From assembly GCF_000429565.1 (NCBI RefSeq), contig NZ_AUCC01000003.1, positions 35,452 through 99,451 on the forward strand: a stretch of DNA of 64,000 nt. The letters run 5' to 3'. This document shows positions 63,076 through 64,000 of this stretch, in pieces (the first letter of the stretch is position 1; the number at the start of each line of letters is the position of its first letter). Source of the stretch: Arsenophonus nasoniae DSM 15247 (GTDB lineage: Bacteria; Pseudomonadota; Gammaproteobacteria; Enterobacterales; Enterobacteriaceae). Made by a program: the position numbers and the translations under genes. The notes beneath the pieces are model-generated. The model was not told the origin of the DNA. It ran no database searches and saw only the letters and a program-made list of their open reading frames with translations.

Positions 63076-63555
63076 ATGCGCCAACAAGGGTTCACAGTGC
63101 TTGAAATGATCATTGCGATTGCAATAATCGCGTTGATTGCTGTTGTTAGTATTAAGGGATGGCGGAATTATCAACATAAAATACATTTAATTGTTGTTAC
63201 GCAAAAAGTGGCTGCTTTTATTGCCCGTCACCAAATGCAGGCAGCTTATTTGAATCAGGAGAGGCAATTGATAATTAAAACGGATAAAACGTCAAATTGG
63301 ATGTTAATAGTGACAATTAAGGGTAAAAAGGATAGCCAGCAAAGTGCAGAGATGAAATGGATTAACAGGCATGATGAAATTCTGTTAAAAAGTTACAGCC
63401 GAATATCGACCTTGTTGCTAGGGAAAAGAGGAACAGCATTACCGACAACTTTACGTTTTAGCAATCACTCAGAAGATATTTTGATCATTATTTCTGGTTT
63501 GGGACGAGTGCGTTTATGTAGTCATCAAAGGCTGGGAGGAATAGCCAGGTGCTAA
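63076..63555 (+). CDS. ppdA: Prepilin-like protein PpdA
   Basis: 159 residues from the ATG at 63076 (E. coli 156); a TTG at 63052 is in frame. A type IV prepilin cleavage site QQG-FTVLEM with Glu at mature position 5 is followed by a hydrophobic helix (about 7-25) and a weakly conserved globular part ending SGLGRVRLC like E. coli PWGRLRLC. A pseudopilin exported and cleaved by a prepilin peptidase; role in E. coli unclear. Overlaps ppdB by seven bases. The 270 bases before it hold no gene. Confidence 0.88.
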   Translation: MRQQGFTVLEMIIAIAIIALIAVVSIKGWRNYQHKIHLIVVTQKVAAFIARHQMQAAYLNQERQLIIKTDKTSNWMLIVTIKGKKDSQQSAEMKWINRHDEILLKSYSRISTLLLGKRGTALPTTLRFSNHSEDILIIISGLGRVRLCSHQRLGGIARC

Positions 63556-63977
63556 ATAAACCAATTTCTTTTAGTCTAAAGCAACAAGGTTTTTCACTAA
63601 TTGAAGTCCTAATCAGCTTAATAATAAGTAGTATTGTTTTTCTCGCTATTATAACGCTATACCCATTATTAACGCAGCAAATTAATCGATTATATCAAAC
63701 TTACCATCTTGATATGATGGCGAGACAATTTTTATTAATGTTGGGAAAGGATGCTCGACGTTCAGGTTATTGTTTTGGCGATTGTGTTGGAGTGGCGTTG
63801 AAAATTAGTGAAAAAGAAGGGGAGGCAGAGCATTCCTGCATTCATCTTATTTACGATTACAATTTAGATGGCAAATGGGAAAAAGCAAAAGATGAGACTT
63901 CTGATTTCTTTATCTATCGTATGCATCAAGGTAGGTTGCAAATACACCGTAGCTGTAGTGGTCTAATAAAACTGTAG
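63549..63977 (+). CDS. ppdB: Prepilin-like protein PpdB, apparently truncated
   Basis: 142 residues against about 187 in E. coli. A prepilin site QQG-FSLIEVLISL is followed by the hydrophobic helix, then ARRSGYCFGDCVGVAL and LIYDYNLDGKW, matching E. coli (LQRAGYCHGIC, WDANSNGIW). The frame stops right after RSCSG at the point where E. coli continues CEGKGW for another 40 residues; all three forward frames stop within the last 40 bases of the window, so recovery by one simple frameshift does not reach far. The gene is probably decaying; the rest of the pseudopilin cluster lies outside. Confidence 0.75.
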   Translation: MLNKPISFSLKQQGFSLIEVLISLIISSIVFLAIITLYPLLTQQINRLYQTYHLDMMARQFLLMLGKDARRSGYCFGDCVGVALKISEKEGEAEHSCIHLIYDYNLDGKWEKAKDETSDFFIYRMHQGRLQIHRSCSGLIKL

Positions 63978-64000
63978 AGATTTATAGCTTATAATTAAGC

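Overview
The window looks like the chromosome of an AT-rich enterobacterial relative, most like the Morganellaceae and in particular an Arsenophonus-type insect symbiont. This is inferred from E. coli-like gene order and protein sequences in an AT-rich background with decaying or missing genes; I could not run a search, so the genus is tentative. From about 12.8 kb on, the host genes fall into three blocks that each keep E. coli order. Block A is rpoD-dnaG-rpsU / tsaD / plsY / folB / cca-ygiM / ygiF-glnE-hldE / ubiK / ribB / ygiC-ygiB / tolC / nudF-cpdA-yqiA-parE-parC-plsC-ftsP. Block B is folA / apaH-apaG-rsmA-pdxA-surA-lptD / djlA / rluA / rapA / thiQ-thiP-thiB. Block C is rppH-lgt-thyA-ppdA-ppdB. 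Several genes expected in these blocks are absent (uppP, yqiB, polB with ara, ptsP).

Positions 1 to about 12,851 are the right part of a P2/186-like prophage integrated in a tRNA-Ile2 (CAU, ileX-type) gene; its left end lies outside the window. The head genes are arranged as in P2: scaffold/protease O and capsid N leftward, terminase P and portal Q rightward. An Ogr-type zinc-finger late activator follows Q. A leftward early operon (Cox/Apl, CII, small membrane protein, DUF5347-like protein, large zinc/TOPRIM/ATPase primase-helicase) replaces the usual P2 gpA replication gene. The rightward lysogeny operon is CI repressor, a two-helix membrane protein with a WYL-like end (a cargo candidate), and the tyrosine integrase, which abuts the 46-base 3' half of the tRNA that marks the attachment site. 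Between the activator and the primase lie an AT-rich cluster of at least nine TGTAAGG/CCTTACA words framed by 26-base inverted repeats (a candidate replication origin) and a 250-base MITE-like element with perfect 18-base terminal repeats and a 6-base target duplication.

The host part encodes core functions: the macromolecular synthesis operon (rpsU, dnaG, rpoD), tRNA modification and maturation (tsaD, cca), phospholipid synthesis (plsY, plsC), folate (folB, folA, thyA), LPS heptose and LPS export (hldE, lptD, surA), riboflavin under an FMN riboswitch, thiamine uptake (thiBPQ) under a TPP riboswitch, topoisomerase IV, and RNA turnover or rRNA modification (rppH, rsmA, rluA). Signs of ongoing decay or sequence play are ygiF split at a seven-A run and cut short, an unassigned gene with an early in-frame stop in a 2-kb gene-poor gap left of thiQ, a truncated ppdB, a hexanucleotide microsatellite coding for (Lys-Ala)10 inside plsC, and a Thr/Gln-rich insertion in ygiB.
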